Made by a program: the position numbers and the translations under genes
Shown here: positions 17,474-25,505 of the stretch, piece after piece
How the letters are laid out: each line of letters opens with the position of its first letter
Position numbering within the stretch: the stretch's first letter is position 1
Assembly: GCF_009938205.1 (NCBI RefSeq)
Contig: NZ_AP019654.1
Span: 1,364,001 to 1,428,000, forward strand
DNA from: Vibrio panuliri
GTDB lineage: Bacteria > Pseudomonadota > Gammaproteobacteria > Enterobacterales > Vibrionaceae
Length of the DNA stretch: 64,000 bases
Direction of reading: 5' to 3'
The notes under the pieces: model-generated
The model's database searches: none
The model's input: only the letters and a program-made list of their open reading frames with translations
What the model was told of the DNA's origin: nothing

Positions 17474-19417
17474 TTAAGACTTTGCTTGTTGGGCAAACTC
17501 TCGTTTATTTTTCACTTTCATAACAATGAGTGCGAAAACGGCAGCAACCACTAGTGCTAATTGAGGCACGATGGTTTCTAAGTAGGGATAAATCCCTAAA
17601 GGTGCAAATTCTGGTGCGTTAGCAATGAGAGTCGGTTGGAATAGCTTGCCTTCGATCAGTTCTAACACGCCTTTACCAGCGAACACGAAGGCCATTAGGT
17701 ACATGAACGCACCGGTAAATATAAAGAACGGTTTGAGTGGGAGCTTGACCACGCTGTAACGCATGACGAAAAAGATCACGGTAAGAACCAACACACCGAG
17801 GGCAAAACCAGCAATAAGGGCTGTCATAGTTTGTGTGTTTGCATCTGCAGCCAGAGCGAAGTAGAACAATACTGTCTCTGCGCCTTCACGGTACACCGCG
17901 AGGAAGCTAGCAAGCCATAAACCAAACAAAGAGCCAGTGGTAATGGATGCGGCTAGCTTATTCTCTAAGTAGCGTTTCCATTGAGCAGCTTCGACCTTAG
18001 ACAATAACCAGTAGCTCATTGAGAAGAGAATGGCGACGGCGATTAACATGGTGAAACCTTCAAGTAGCTCTCTGCTCGCTCCTGAGTTTTCGAACAACCA
18101 TTGGAACAGTACTGCAGTGATTGCACTCGCAATAAGACCAACCACAACAGAATTCTTAACCACATGCAGCTTATTTGAAGCGTCATTTTTGATTAAGTAG
18201 GCGGTGATAGCGGCGACAATCAGCAGAGCTTCCAAGCCTTCACGGAAAATAATCGTGAAACTTGCGATAAGCATTGCCCACCAACCCAAGCTACCTTCAG
18301 AGAGATTGTCTGCCGCATCCATCAAACTGATTTTGAGTTTTTGCACCTGCTGATCGATGTCAGATTGAGCTTGGTTAGCTTTAAGCATGCTCACAATTCG
18401 AGTGAAATAGCCTTCAAGCTCGGACTTAAGTGCGCTGTCTCGAGAGCCTACCGCATTTTCCATTCCTGACGCTTCAAAGTGGTCAAAATAGGCATCCTGT
18501 ACGGCGAGAATTGCTTGTGCTTTATCACCTGCGTTGTAAAGACTTATCGCCTCATTGATTGCACTCATTATGTCGCTAACGACAGGTTTCCAATCTCTTG
18601 CTGCAACTTCTTGTTCGTTGCTGTTAGCTGAATTTGATATTTGGAAATCACGAGTCGCAGGAAGACCGGGTAGTTCGTCTTTTAAGCCTTGAACCAATGT
18701 TGATAACTCATAGCCAAAGCGAATTAAGTTTTGCTGGCTGTAGTCCAGCTTAGTGATCTTCGCAATGGATCGAAATCCTGCGTTGTACTGAGCAGAGCGT
18801 TCAGAAGAGCGGTTCAAACGGATGGCGATTTCTAACTCGGTATTTTTATAGCCCTTAAATTGCGCTTGTTGAACAAGATCAAATGCCAGTTGTTGCTTCT
18901 CGCTTGCTTTTGATGGTTGTTCTCCGGACTCACGATATTCAACTAATGCTTGGTTAAGGAGTGTGTCGATGGTAGTAACGGCATCTCGCCAAAATGGCAA
19001 AATGTCATCAGCATGGAGGTTGGTATTTTCAGCGGTTAGTTTATGCCCTGACGCTAAGATTTCTGGTAAGCCGGCTATCTCTTGTTTTAGCCAATCTATT
19101 TCTGCGTTCACATCACTGGTAGGTTTACCAGCAACGATCATTTTACGAATCTCACCAAACTTAGCTTCAAGCTGATAAGCGTACTGTTGTGAATAGTTAA
19201 TGCGCACAGGGCCTTCAAGGCTTTCAAAAACCTCGAAATAAGCCATTTGAACGGTTGTTTTTGCTTGAGTCTTATCGCCTTGTTCATAGAGGTGTGCGGT
19301 TTTGTCTAAACGACTAGAGATATCTTGAACAGCAGCATCATAGTCAATCGCCCACGCGCTAAGCGAGAATATACCTGCCAAGAGAAGTACAAATATTGAT
19401 GATAGTTTACGGATCAT
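17474..19417 (-). CDS. FTR1-family iron permease with long periplasmic domain
   Basis: A 647-residue iron permease. After a signal peptide (about 1-23), residues 25-375 form a helical periplasmic domain, and 380-640 form the seven-helix FTR1 domain with both iron motifs, REGLE (392-396) and REGAE (510-514). The periplasmic part contains an internal duplication: 29-113 and 279-365 share Y-x2-GDK-x-QA, VQ-x-AYF and FE motifs in the same order. It is the first gene of the iron operon and lies 38 nt downstream of a Fur box. It would move iron delivered by P19 across the inner membrane. It is much longer than EfeU (about 276 residues) because of the N-terminal domain. Confidence 0.93.
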   Translation of the reverse strand: MIRKLSSIFVLLLAGIFSLSAWAIDYDAAVQDISSRLDKTAHLYEQGDKTQAKTTVQMAYFEVFESLEGPVRINYSQQYAYQLEAKFGEIRKMIVAGKPTSDVNAEIDWLKQEIAGLPEILASGHKLTAENTNLHADDILPFWRDAVTTIDTLLNQALVEYRESGEQPSKASEKQQLAFDLVQQAQFKGYKNTELEIAIRLNRSSERSAQYNAGFRSIAKITKLDYSQQNLIRFGYELSTLVQGLKDELPGLPATRDFQISNSANSNEQEVAARDWKPVVSDIMSAINEAISLYNAGDKAQAILAVQDAYFDHFEASGMENAVGSRDSALKSELEGYFTRIVSMLKANQAQSDIDQQVQKLKISLMDAADNLSEGSLGWWAMLIASFTIIFREGLEALLIVAAITAYLIKNDASNKLHVVKNSVVVGLIASAITAVLFQWLFENSGASRELLEGFTMLIAVAILFSMSYWLLSKVEAAQWKRYLENKLAASITTGSLFGLWLASFLAVYREGAETVLFYFALAADANTQTMTALIAGFALGVLVLTVIFFVMRYSVVKLPLKPFFIFTGAFMYLMAFVFAGKGVLELIEGKLFQPTLIANAPEFAPLGIYPYLETIVPQLALVVAAVFALIVMKVKNKREFAQQAKS

Positions 19418-19454
19418 TTCAACCCACTTAGGAAATAAAAATCACTCTCAAATG

Positions 19455-19476
19455 TTATTGATAATTATTGTTATCA
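19455..19476 (-). promoter_or_regulatory. Fur box of the iron operon
   Basis: The palindrome TGATAA-N6-TTATCA (19459-19476) matches the core of the Fur consensus, and its extension to 19455 is also AT-rich. It lies 38-59 nt upstream of the ftr1 start, where it would repress the whole nine-gene operon when iron is plentiful. The surrounding gap (19418-19752) shows no ORF and no other clear signal. Confidence 0.85.
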
Positions 19477-19752
19477 CCATTAAGAAATCAATTGTTACAT
19501 TTAAACCGTTGAAATAGTGTGTGATTTGTGGGTGGGTGCTGTTTTCGATAACATTTTGAAATAAAAAGGATTGTGGCGGAGAGAGTTTGATATTTAATGG
19601 TATTTGGGATCATAGTTCCCAGTTTTAAATGCAACTAATCACCTAATTTAGAAAGAAATTATGCGGCAAATAAAGAGTGGGGTGGGGTTTAGAATACTGA
19701 GATGTTGTGACAGAAATCGCGATTAGTTTGAGACAGTTACTCAAATAATCAA

Positions 19753-20199
19753 TCAATTAATAGTGAGTTGAATGGCTGCTTGGGCAACTTTTGCCACATG
19801 AGGAATCAATAGAGATTGTTGCGATATGATTTGTTCAATCGTCATCCATTGGCAGTCTATGGCATCATCTGCCGCCATAGCATGGCCTGATACATAGCGG
19901 CAAAGTACCGCCAATAATACAAAGTGGTGATGTTTCCCTTGGGCATCAAACTCATTTACTTCAATGACATCAAAGGTTTTTTCTGCAATGGCCGTTACTT
20001 GGGTCTCTTCTAACAGTTCGCGACAGGCAGCCTCGTGAAGTGGCTCTCCAGCATTGACCGACCCACCTGGGAATCCCCAACCAAATTTTTGTGGCTCATT
20101 AGCGCGTTGAACCAGTAATAACTCGTTGCCTCGGTAAGTAACAGCAATGACGGCAACTCGTGGCAGGCTTAAATTTGGCTTGGTTGTTTCCATTGTCAT
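19753..20199 (-). CDS. Nudix hydrolase
   Basis: A 148-residue protein with a complete Nudix box: GGSVNAGEPLHEAACRELLE followed by ET (about residues 45-66), which binds Mg2+ and cleaves nucleoside diphosphate derivatives. PGG directly before the box and the beta strands VAVIAVTYRGNELLLVQRA are typical. Length is normal for the family. Substrate cannot be predicted. The start is uncertain by two codons (ATG ACA ATG; AGGA is closer to the first ATG). It stands alone between the iron operon and a small plus-strand gene. Confidence 0.9.
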   Translation of the reverse strand: MTMETTKPNLSLPRVAVIAVTYRGNELLLVQRANEPQKFGWGFPGGSVNAGEPLHEAACRELLEETQVTAIAEKTFDVIEVNEFDAQGKHHHFVLLAVLCRYVSGHAMAADDAIDCQWMTIEQIISQQSLLIPHVAKVAQAAIQLTIN

Positions 20200-20354
20200 T
20201 ATTCCTAAGGCTTTAAACGCAGGCTAGCGAGTGTATATTGACCAGTCAGCTTAAGCAACTGACTGAGATTCAATCATAAACGCTATTGAACTCTCGTTGA
20301 CATAAGTAGTCGTAAACTAGGTATGTGGGTTACTAGAGATTTGGGGACAGTTGG

Positions 20355-20576
20355 GTGAGAAAATTATTTTGGTGGAATCTGAATGATCAAGAAAAGGCGC
20401 GGCGCTCTTTTATATTAGTGCCGGTGTTTGGTGTTATTGCCTATTTTGGCCTTTATGATTTGGCTTATACACCATTTCGTTTTCTTGGTGCGTTCTTGAT
20501 CGCTTTGCTCATGTTGTTGCAAGGGCTTTACTATCAGCACAAAGTGAAAAAACGCGCTGGTGGAGCGAAGCCATAA
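20355..20576 (+). CDS. Small two-helix membrane protein
   Basis: A 73-residue protein with two hydrophobic segments (about 18-35 and 41-60) and basic ends (KVKKRAGGAKP), suggesting an inner-membrane hairpin with both ends in the cytoplasm. It starts with GTG, with GGGG about eight bases upstream. No family recognised. The intergenic context and protein-like composition support it moderately. Confidence 0.6.
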   Translation: MRKLFWWNLNDQEKARRSFILVPVFGVIAYFGLYDLAYTPFRFLGAFLIALLMLLQGLYYQHKVKKRAGGAKP

Positions 20577-20665
20577 TATCTGGCTAAGCGATGAGCAGAG
20601 CCAGATACTGATTGGACAACATGCACTATAAGCAACGAGTTCTCGTCTCAATCATTGGCGTAGCC

Positions 20666-21625
20666 TTACGCTTGCTCAGAAAATCTCGCATGGAAAGGCG
20701 ATAGCTCATCGCCTTCTACGGTTAATGGGTGATACAAAGCTGGCCTGCGGCCTCGAATCCAACGTCGCCCAGTACACATATCCAGTAATTCGGCTTTTAA
20801 GTCAGCCACAATCATATCGTCATCAATGCTGTCTGTTTCGCTAATGATCTGCCCATAAGGGTCGAGTACCATTGCATTTCCCGTTCTAACTTCATCCATG
20901 TCTACGCCGATGCCGTTGCTGAAAATGACAAACATGCCGTTGTCGTGAGCACGAGCGGGCAACCAACGCATAAGCCACTGTCGTCCTTTAGGACCTTGCA
21001 TTTCTGCGCGGATCGTTTCTTGGTCTTGGTGGCGATTATGCCAAAGCTGGGTATCGATGAGCCCCATTGCGTGAGGGCTACGAGAATGACACCCGCCAGT
21101 TTGATGAGGCGCGATGAGAATGTCTGCTCCTTTTAACGCGGTGATTCTAACGTTCTCTACTAAGTTATTGTCCCAGCAGATAAGTATGCCAACTCGACAC
21201 CCGTGAGGGGTATCAAATACGGTGTACTCTGAGCCGCTTTCCATATATTGACTAACAAAAGTGTGTAGCTTCCTATGTTTAGCCAGTTGCCCATTTGGCA
21301 TCGCCATTACATAGCTATTATACAGTTTGCCTGCATCATCGATTTCAATTAATCCTGCGCCAATACTGATGTTATGTTTAGCGGATAGTGCGATTAATCT
21401 TTGGCAGCTTTCGCCCTCAGGAACTCGCTCCGCTAGCGCTCTGATTTGCGACTGATTGAGCTTAGAGACATGCCAATATCCGGTGATGCACATTTCAGGA
21501 AAGGCGATGATTTCGACTTGATTGTGAGCGGCTCGCTCTACGTATTGAGTAATGATGGATAAGTTATAGCTTTTGTCATTAGCACGGTGATTAAACTGCA
21601 CTGATGCAACGCGTACGTCTTTCAT
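20666..21625 (-). CDS. Nitrilase-superfamily amidohydrolase
   Basis: A 319-residue carbon-nitrogen hydrolase. The catalytic triad is visible: E44 in AFPEMCITGY, K119 in HRKLH and C149 in ILICWDNN. These enzymes hydrolyse amides or nitriles through a cysteine thioester. The divergent LysR gene starts 99 bp away, so this gene is probably its target and its substrate may be a small amide. The subfamily (N-carbamoyl, aliphatic amidase or nitrilase) cannot be fixed from motifs alone. Confidence 0.92.
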   Translation of the reverse strand: MKDVRVASVQFNHRANDKSYNLSIITQYVERAAHNQVEIIAFPEMCITGYWHVSKLNQSQIRALAERVPEGESCQRLIALSAKHNISIGAGLIEIDDAGKLYNSYVMAMPNGQLAKHRKLHTFVSQYMESGSEYTVFDTPHGCRVGILICWDNNLVENVRITALKGADILIAPHQTGGCHSRSPHAMGLIDTQLWHNRHQDQETIRAEMQGPKGRQWLMRWLPARAHDNGMFVIFSNGIGVDMDEVRTGNAMVLDPYGQIISETDSIDDDMIVADLKAELLDMCTGRRWIRGRRPALYHPLTVEGDELSPFHARFSEQA

Positions 21626-21724
21626 CTTGATGTCCTTATATTCTCTTAGTTAGATGTCACCATTTTAAAAACTGTTTTTCATTCCGTATAATGAAGAATA
21701 TTCCCACTTTAATGAGTAGCAGGA

Positions 21725-22600
21725 ATGGAATTAGACCACTTGCGTACCTTCTGTCAGCTAGCTGAGGATGGTAACTATCGCGTTGCCGCCGATCACTTGA
21801 ACATCACACAATCGGCTTTGACGAAGAAAATCCAACGGCTAGAGATGCATACCGGTGCGGCATTGTTTGAGCGGGGAAGACATGGAGCAAGGTTAACGCA
21901 GGCAGGGCAAACTTTACTCCCAGAGGCGCGACGCGTGGTGGCAAACTTCAACGCTTATCAAGCGCTCTCTGGCTTGGTTGCCGATGGAACAAAAGGGTTC
22001 TTAAATATAGGTTTTGGGATTTCCTCTTATCAACTGGCGCCACAATTCATTGCTCGGTTCAAAAACACGTTTCCCAATGTTCATATCACGCTCAATGATA
22101 CGCCGTCACAACACCAACTTAAGGCGCTGTTAAGAGGTGAGCTGCAAATTAGCTTCAACCGATTACCAGTGAGCGAACCACTAAAGGGCATGGTATTAGC
22201 CAGTGATCACTTGGTGGTGGCGATTCATCGAAGCCGAAAGGTAGCAAAAAGTGATATTTGGCATGCGTTACAACATCACGATTATCTCAGGCTTACTCCG
22301 TCAAGAGGGTTGGGTTTGGCGCATCAAATAGATGCATTGTTACAAGAACATGGTCAGAGCCTGACTCCGGTACAAGAAGCGAATGACATTCATACCTTGT
22401 TGGCTCTTGTCTCTGCTGACTTGGGTTTTACTATTGTTCCTGCAAGCGTCAAACATATTGCCAACAGCAATGTTCGTTTTATTCCTTTGCAAGGGATGAA
22501 CGCTAGATGGGATATTGGGTTAATCTGGAATGACCACATTGAAAGCCCAACCAAAGACCAATTTGTGCGTTTTATTGCAAGGTTGGAAGAGGGCAGTTAG
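21725..22600 (+). CDS. LysR-family transcriptional regulator
   Basis: A 291-residue LysR regulator. The N-terminal winged helix-turn-helix is clear (LRTFCQLAEDGNYRVAADHL, then ITQSALTKKIQRLE), and the rest fits the effector-binding domain (about 90-285). It is divergent from the nitrilase-family gene, the usual arrangement of a LysR regulator with its target. The 99-bp gap between them would hold the shared operator. Effector unknown. Confidence 0.93.
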   Translation: MELDHLRTFCQLAEDGNYRVAADHLNITQSALTKKIQRLEMHTGAALFERGRHGARLTQAGQTLLPEARRVVANFNAYQALSGLVADGTKGFLNIGFGISSYQLAPQFIARFKNTFPNVHITLNDTPSQHQLKALLRGELQISFNRLPVSEPLKGMVLASDHLVVAIHRSRKVAKSDIWHALQHHDYLRLTPSRGLGLAHQIDALLQEHGQSLTPVQEANDIHTLLALVSADLGFTIVPASVKHIANSNVRFIPLQGMNARWDIGLIWNDHIESPTKDQFVRFIARLEEGS

Positions 22601-22704
22601 TAGGGGGTAAGCTCGGAGAGTATGACAAAAGGGCGCTTGGTGATCACATTCAATAATGATTCGCGTATTCACGTTGCTGCCCCATTTCTTTTACTGAACA
22701 GCTT

Positions 22705-23043
22705 TCAGTCCATTCGAGTAATAAAGGTTTGCTCGTCACCCACAAAAGCGACAAAGCCGCCGTGATAGATAAATACCCGACCACGTCCCTCAACGAGACA
22801 GGCAAGTTGTGGGTTCAAATCTTCTTCGTTATTCGGACTTTGGAATGTACCAGTATCGGTGATGACGCCACTGAGTGGAGGCAAATACCCATAAGCGCGC
22901 TTGGCTTGATCAATCAGGCTCAGCTCGCTCGCAGCAGAGAAGTAAGAGGGGATAGCGCCAGCTTCTTCGACAAATAAAGGTTTCAGTTCTTCAAAAGCTG
23001 TAATCACCAGCCAGTCGATGTCGTTAACATGGTGGATAAACAT
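22705..23043 (-). CDS. Hypothetical protein
   Basis: A 112-residue protein that I do not recognise. It is acidic, has no signal peptide, membrane segment or cysteine pair, and reads as a small alpha/beta domain (DWLVITAFEELKPLF, ACLVEGRGRVFIYHGGFVAFVGDE). Composition is protein-like over the full length. It stands just left of the integrase remnant, close to the boundary of the accessory island. Confidence 0.6.
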   Translation of the reverse strand: MFIHHVNDIDWLVITAFEELKPLFVEEAGAIPSYFSAASELSLIDQAKRAYGYLPPLSGVITDTGTFQSPNNEEDLNPQLACLVEGRGRVFIYHGGFVAFVGDEQTFITRMD

Positions 23044-23106
23044 AGAGTGTCTCGTTAATTCTGGTGCGGGGATGTTATCACTATCAAGGGAGAAGATAGT
23101 AGATAT

Positions 23107-23271
23107 TTAGTTGCCAAAGGTGGTGATTCGGGGCCATTTCGTTGCATTCACAGGGATGACTTGAAATGCGTTTTGTTCACACAGTTCAGGTTGAGCGATG
23201 TAGCTAGGTTTTGCCCTATTATTAGACAGACCAAATACTCTAGCTAATTTAAGTCGCCAACTCTTATCTAC
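23107..23271 (-). pseudogene. Probable C-terminal gene remnant
   Basis: The gap 23044-23360 holds a minus-strand frame of about 54 codons bounded upstream by TGA and ending at TAA (23107-23109). It translates to a protein-like sequence including KLARVFGLSNN, PELCEQNAFQVIPVNA and TKWPRITTFGN. It has no start codon or ribosome site. It may be the tail of a gene cut off when the neighbouring element inserted. No family recognised; chance openness cannot be excluded at this length. Confidence 0.35.
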
Positions 23272-23360
23272 TCTTCAACTGCATATCCATTCAGTCAACC
23301 TCGATTGATTTCTAACTAAAATTCATCAGACCATTTCTAAAGTCATAGAGGAGGTCAATT

Positions 23361-23976
23361 ATGTGGACGAAGAAAGGTCATATAACTGGGCAGAAAAAAA
23401 CTCTAAAGCATGAGGATATATGGCGAATTCGTACTCGACTTGAGATCGAGGAAAACATCATGGAACTCGCATCGCTGAATCTCGCCATAGATTGCAAGTT
23501 ACGATCATGTGATTTACTTAGAATGAAAGTGAGAGACATATCTTCTGGTGGTGTCATTCAAGATCGTGTCCTCTATAGTCAAAGTAAGACGGGGCGAGAG
23601 GTGCAGTTTGAGATCACTTCCCGTACAGCACAATCGCTAGCACAGCGGATCATGAAAAGCCAAATTACCGCAGCAGATTACCTAATTCCAAGTTCCAGAA
23701 AACCGGATACCGCTATGAGCTATAGCCATTATCTGAAAATCATTCGTCGTTGGGCCGCGAAGCTTGGCTACGATCCGTATCTGTATGGTACTCACTCAAT
23801 GCGCAGCATGAAAGCCACACTCATTTATTCACGGACAAAGAACATCCGTGCGGTTCAATTATTGCTCAGACACGTAAAACTCGACAATACCATTCGTTGG
23901 CGTTGAAATCGAAGACACATTAAACATATCTGAGAGTACCGATTCTTTAACTAGGTCATTCTTTTTTATCTTTTAA
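23361..23976 (+). pseudogene. Tyrosine recombinase, frameshifted at the catalytic tyrosine
   Basis: This is the compact catalytic-domain-only type of phage integrase (about 190 residues) found beside accessory genes in gamma-proteobacteria. The first frame runs from ATG 23361 (AGGAGG upstream) through LAIDCKLRSCDLLRMKVRD, GTHSMRSMKATLIY and RAVQLLLRHVKLDNTIR, then stops at 23904. The expected continuation, GVEIEDTLNISESTD, is found in another frame from 23899 to 23976. About five bases are missing at 23898, where relatives have R-Y-L-G, so the nucleophilic tyrosine is lost. The protein is thus very probably inactive. It marks the left side of the defence island. Confidence 0.85.
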
Positions 23977-24137
23977 GGTGGGCTACTGAATTTACCGATT
24001 AAATTAGTTTTTAAACAATGGGTTATATTGAAAATATTGTCTAATTATGCCGTTTTTTTTCATGGTGCTATGCCGCATCTATTCCTTGAATGTACACGTT
24101 CAGTTATACTGCTGTTATTGTACGTAAGGAGGTTCAA

Positions 24138-24542
24138 ATGACAGCAGTAGACCGCATTTGTCAAAAGATAAAGCGTTCAAGACGTTATGTGTTTGAACGC
24201 AAAGACTTTGATGGATTTGCAAGTTACGACCAAATAGGTCGGGCACTCAGGCAGCTTGTGCAGCAAGGGGAATTAATGAAGCTTGGTTATGGTTTGTATA
24301 CCAAAGCAAGAATCAATAGTCTCACAGGTAAGCCTATGCCCACCAATCCAGGTGGCACCGATGCTCTTGTGCGAGAAATTCTTAAAATGAAAGGCGTTCA
24401 TTTTGAGATGGATAGTCTATCGCTACAAAGTCTTTCAGGCACGAGTACCCAAATTCCATCTTCTATTCAGTATTCATGGGATCCAAAACAGTTTAATCGC
24501 AAACTGGTTGTCGGTAGCCGTGTGCTGAACTTACCTAGTTAG
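24138..24542 (+). CDS. AbiEi-like antitoxin (DUF6088 family)
   Basis: A 134-residue protein. The start at 24138 is fixed by AAGGAGG five bases upstream; the longer frame lacks a ribosome site. Residues 1-60 form a winged-helix domain (VDRICQKIKRS, FASYDQIGRALRQLVQQGEL, LGYGLYTKAR) seen in AbiEi-type antitoxins and DUF6088. Directly downstream, one base after the stop, is the AbiEii-type nucleotidyltransferase, so the pair is a type IV toxin-antitoxin candidate. AbiEi antitoxins repress their own promoters. Confidence 0.82.
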   Translation: MTAVDRICQKIKRSRRYVFERKDFDGFASYDQIGRALRQLVQQGELMKLGYGLYTKARINSLTGKPMPTNPGGTDALVREILKMKGVHFEMDSLSLQSLSGTSTQIPSSIQYSWDPKQFNRKLVVGSRVLNLPS

Positions 24543-24543
24543 T

Positions 24544-25485
24544 ATGAACACACTAAAACAACAATTCCTTGAGGTTTCCGATGCGCTTGAGCTTGGAAAC
24601 CCAGCCATTATTGAAAAAGATTACTGGGTCGTTGCCTTACTAGCCGAACTAGCGAAAGTTTCTCCTGAGCATCATCAAATGGTGTTTTCTGGCGGCACGG
24701 CGTTGGCGAAATCAAACGTTAAAATTTTAAGAATGTCGGAAGATGTGGATATAAAACTCATCCCCAACCAAGCATTTGATGAACTGAGCCGTGCGAAAAA
24801 GAAAGCCGCGAGAAAGGCATGTGTTAACGAGATTGAACAGGCGATCACTCAGTCAGAGCTATTTACCGTTGAAGAGCGTTCTGTGCGAGATGAGTACCGC
24901 TACGTCGAGTTTGAACTTAAATACACGCAGCAGTTTAGCCAAGCACCCTGCCTTCGCCCCATTATCAAGTTAGAGTTAATCGAAACCATTCCATTATTGG
25001 ATGTGGAGTCGCGCAGCATTCAATCACTGGTAGCAGAGTTGTACCAAAAACCACAAGAAATAAGTGCGTTTGATTGCGTCTCTATCCATGCCACATTGGT
25101 TGAAAAAATCATTTCGATGCTGCGTCGTACCATGTCGGTAAAACGCAATACGGAGCGAAGCGATGATGTTGCTTTAGTTCGCCACATCTACGATGTGCAC
25201 TGTATAACAAAGCTCTCAATGCCTGAACTCAACTCGATTGTCGGTCTATTCAAAGCAGTATTGGCAGAAGATATTGCCCGCTTTGGCAATCAGCATGCGG
25301 AGTTTGTTGCCAACCCCAAACAAGAGCTACAACTTGGCCTCAAAGAGCTTGAGGAAAATGCAATATTCCGCCAACGTTTTCAAGAATTTGTCACGCCAAT
25401 GGTGTTTAACACCGAACCCCATGATTTTGATACCTGCTTTGCCTCATTTAAACGCATTGCAGCATCGCTAATTGAAACCATTTAA
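24544..25485 (+). CDS. AbiEii-family nucleotidyltransferase toxin
   Basis: A 313-residue protein with the nucleotidyltransferase motifs of AbiEii/AbiGii: VFSGGTALAKSN (GGTALAK at 50-56) and SEDVDIK (65-71, with the two metal-binding Asp). Family toxins (AbiE, MenT) add nucleotides to tRNA or other acceptors and block growth, giving phage abortive infection. The antitoxin-like gene precedes it. The gene lies directly upstream of hsdM (20 bp) and may be transcribed together with the restriction system. Confidence 0.88.
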   Translation: MNTLKQQFLEVSDALELGNPAIIEKDYWVVALLAELAKVSPEHHQMVFSGGTALAKSNVKILRMSEDVDIKLIPNQAFDELSRAKKKAARKACVNEIEQAITQSELFTVEERSVRDEYRYVEFELKYTQQFSQAPCLRPIIKLELIETIPLLDVESRSIQSLVAELYQKPQEISAFDCVSIHATLVEKIISMLRRTMSVKRNTERSDDVALVRHIYDVHCITKLSMPELNSIVGLFKAVLAEDIARFGNQHAEFVANPKQELQLGLKELEENAIFRQRFQEFVTPMVFNTEPHDFDTCFASFKRIAASLIETI

Positions 25486-25505
25486 CACTATTTGAGAAGT
25501 AATAA

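Noticed and set aside
23895..23976. Programmed frameshift in the recombinase gene
   Set aside because: There is no slippery heptamer or downstream structure at the site, and restoring the frame would still lack the tyrosine, so a deletion is the simpler explanation.
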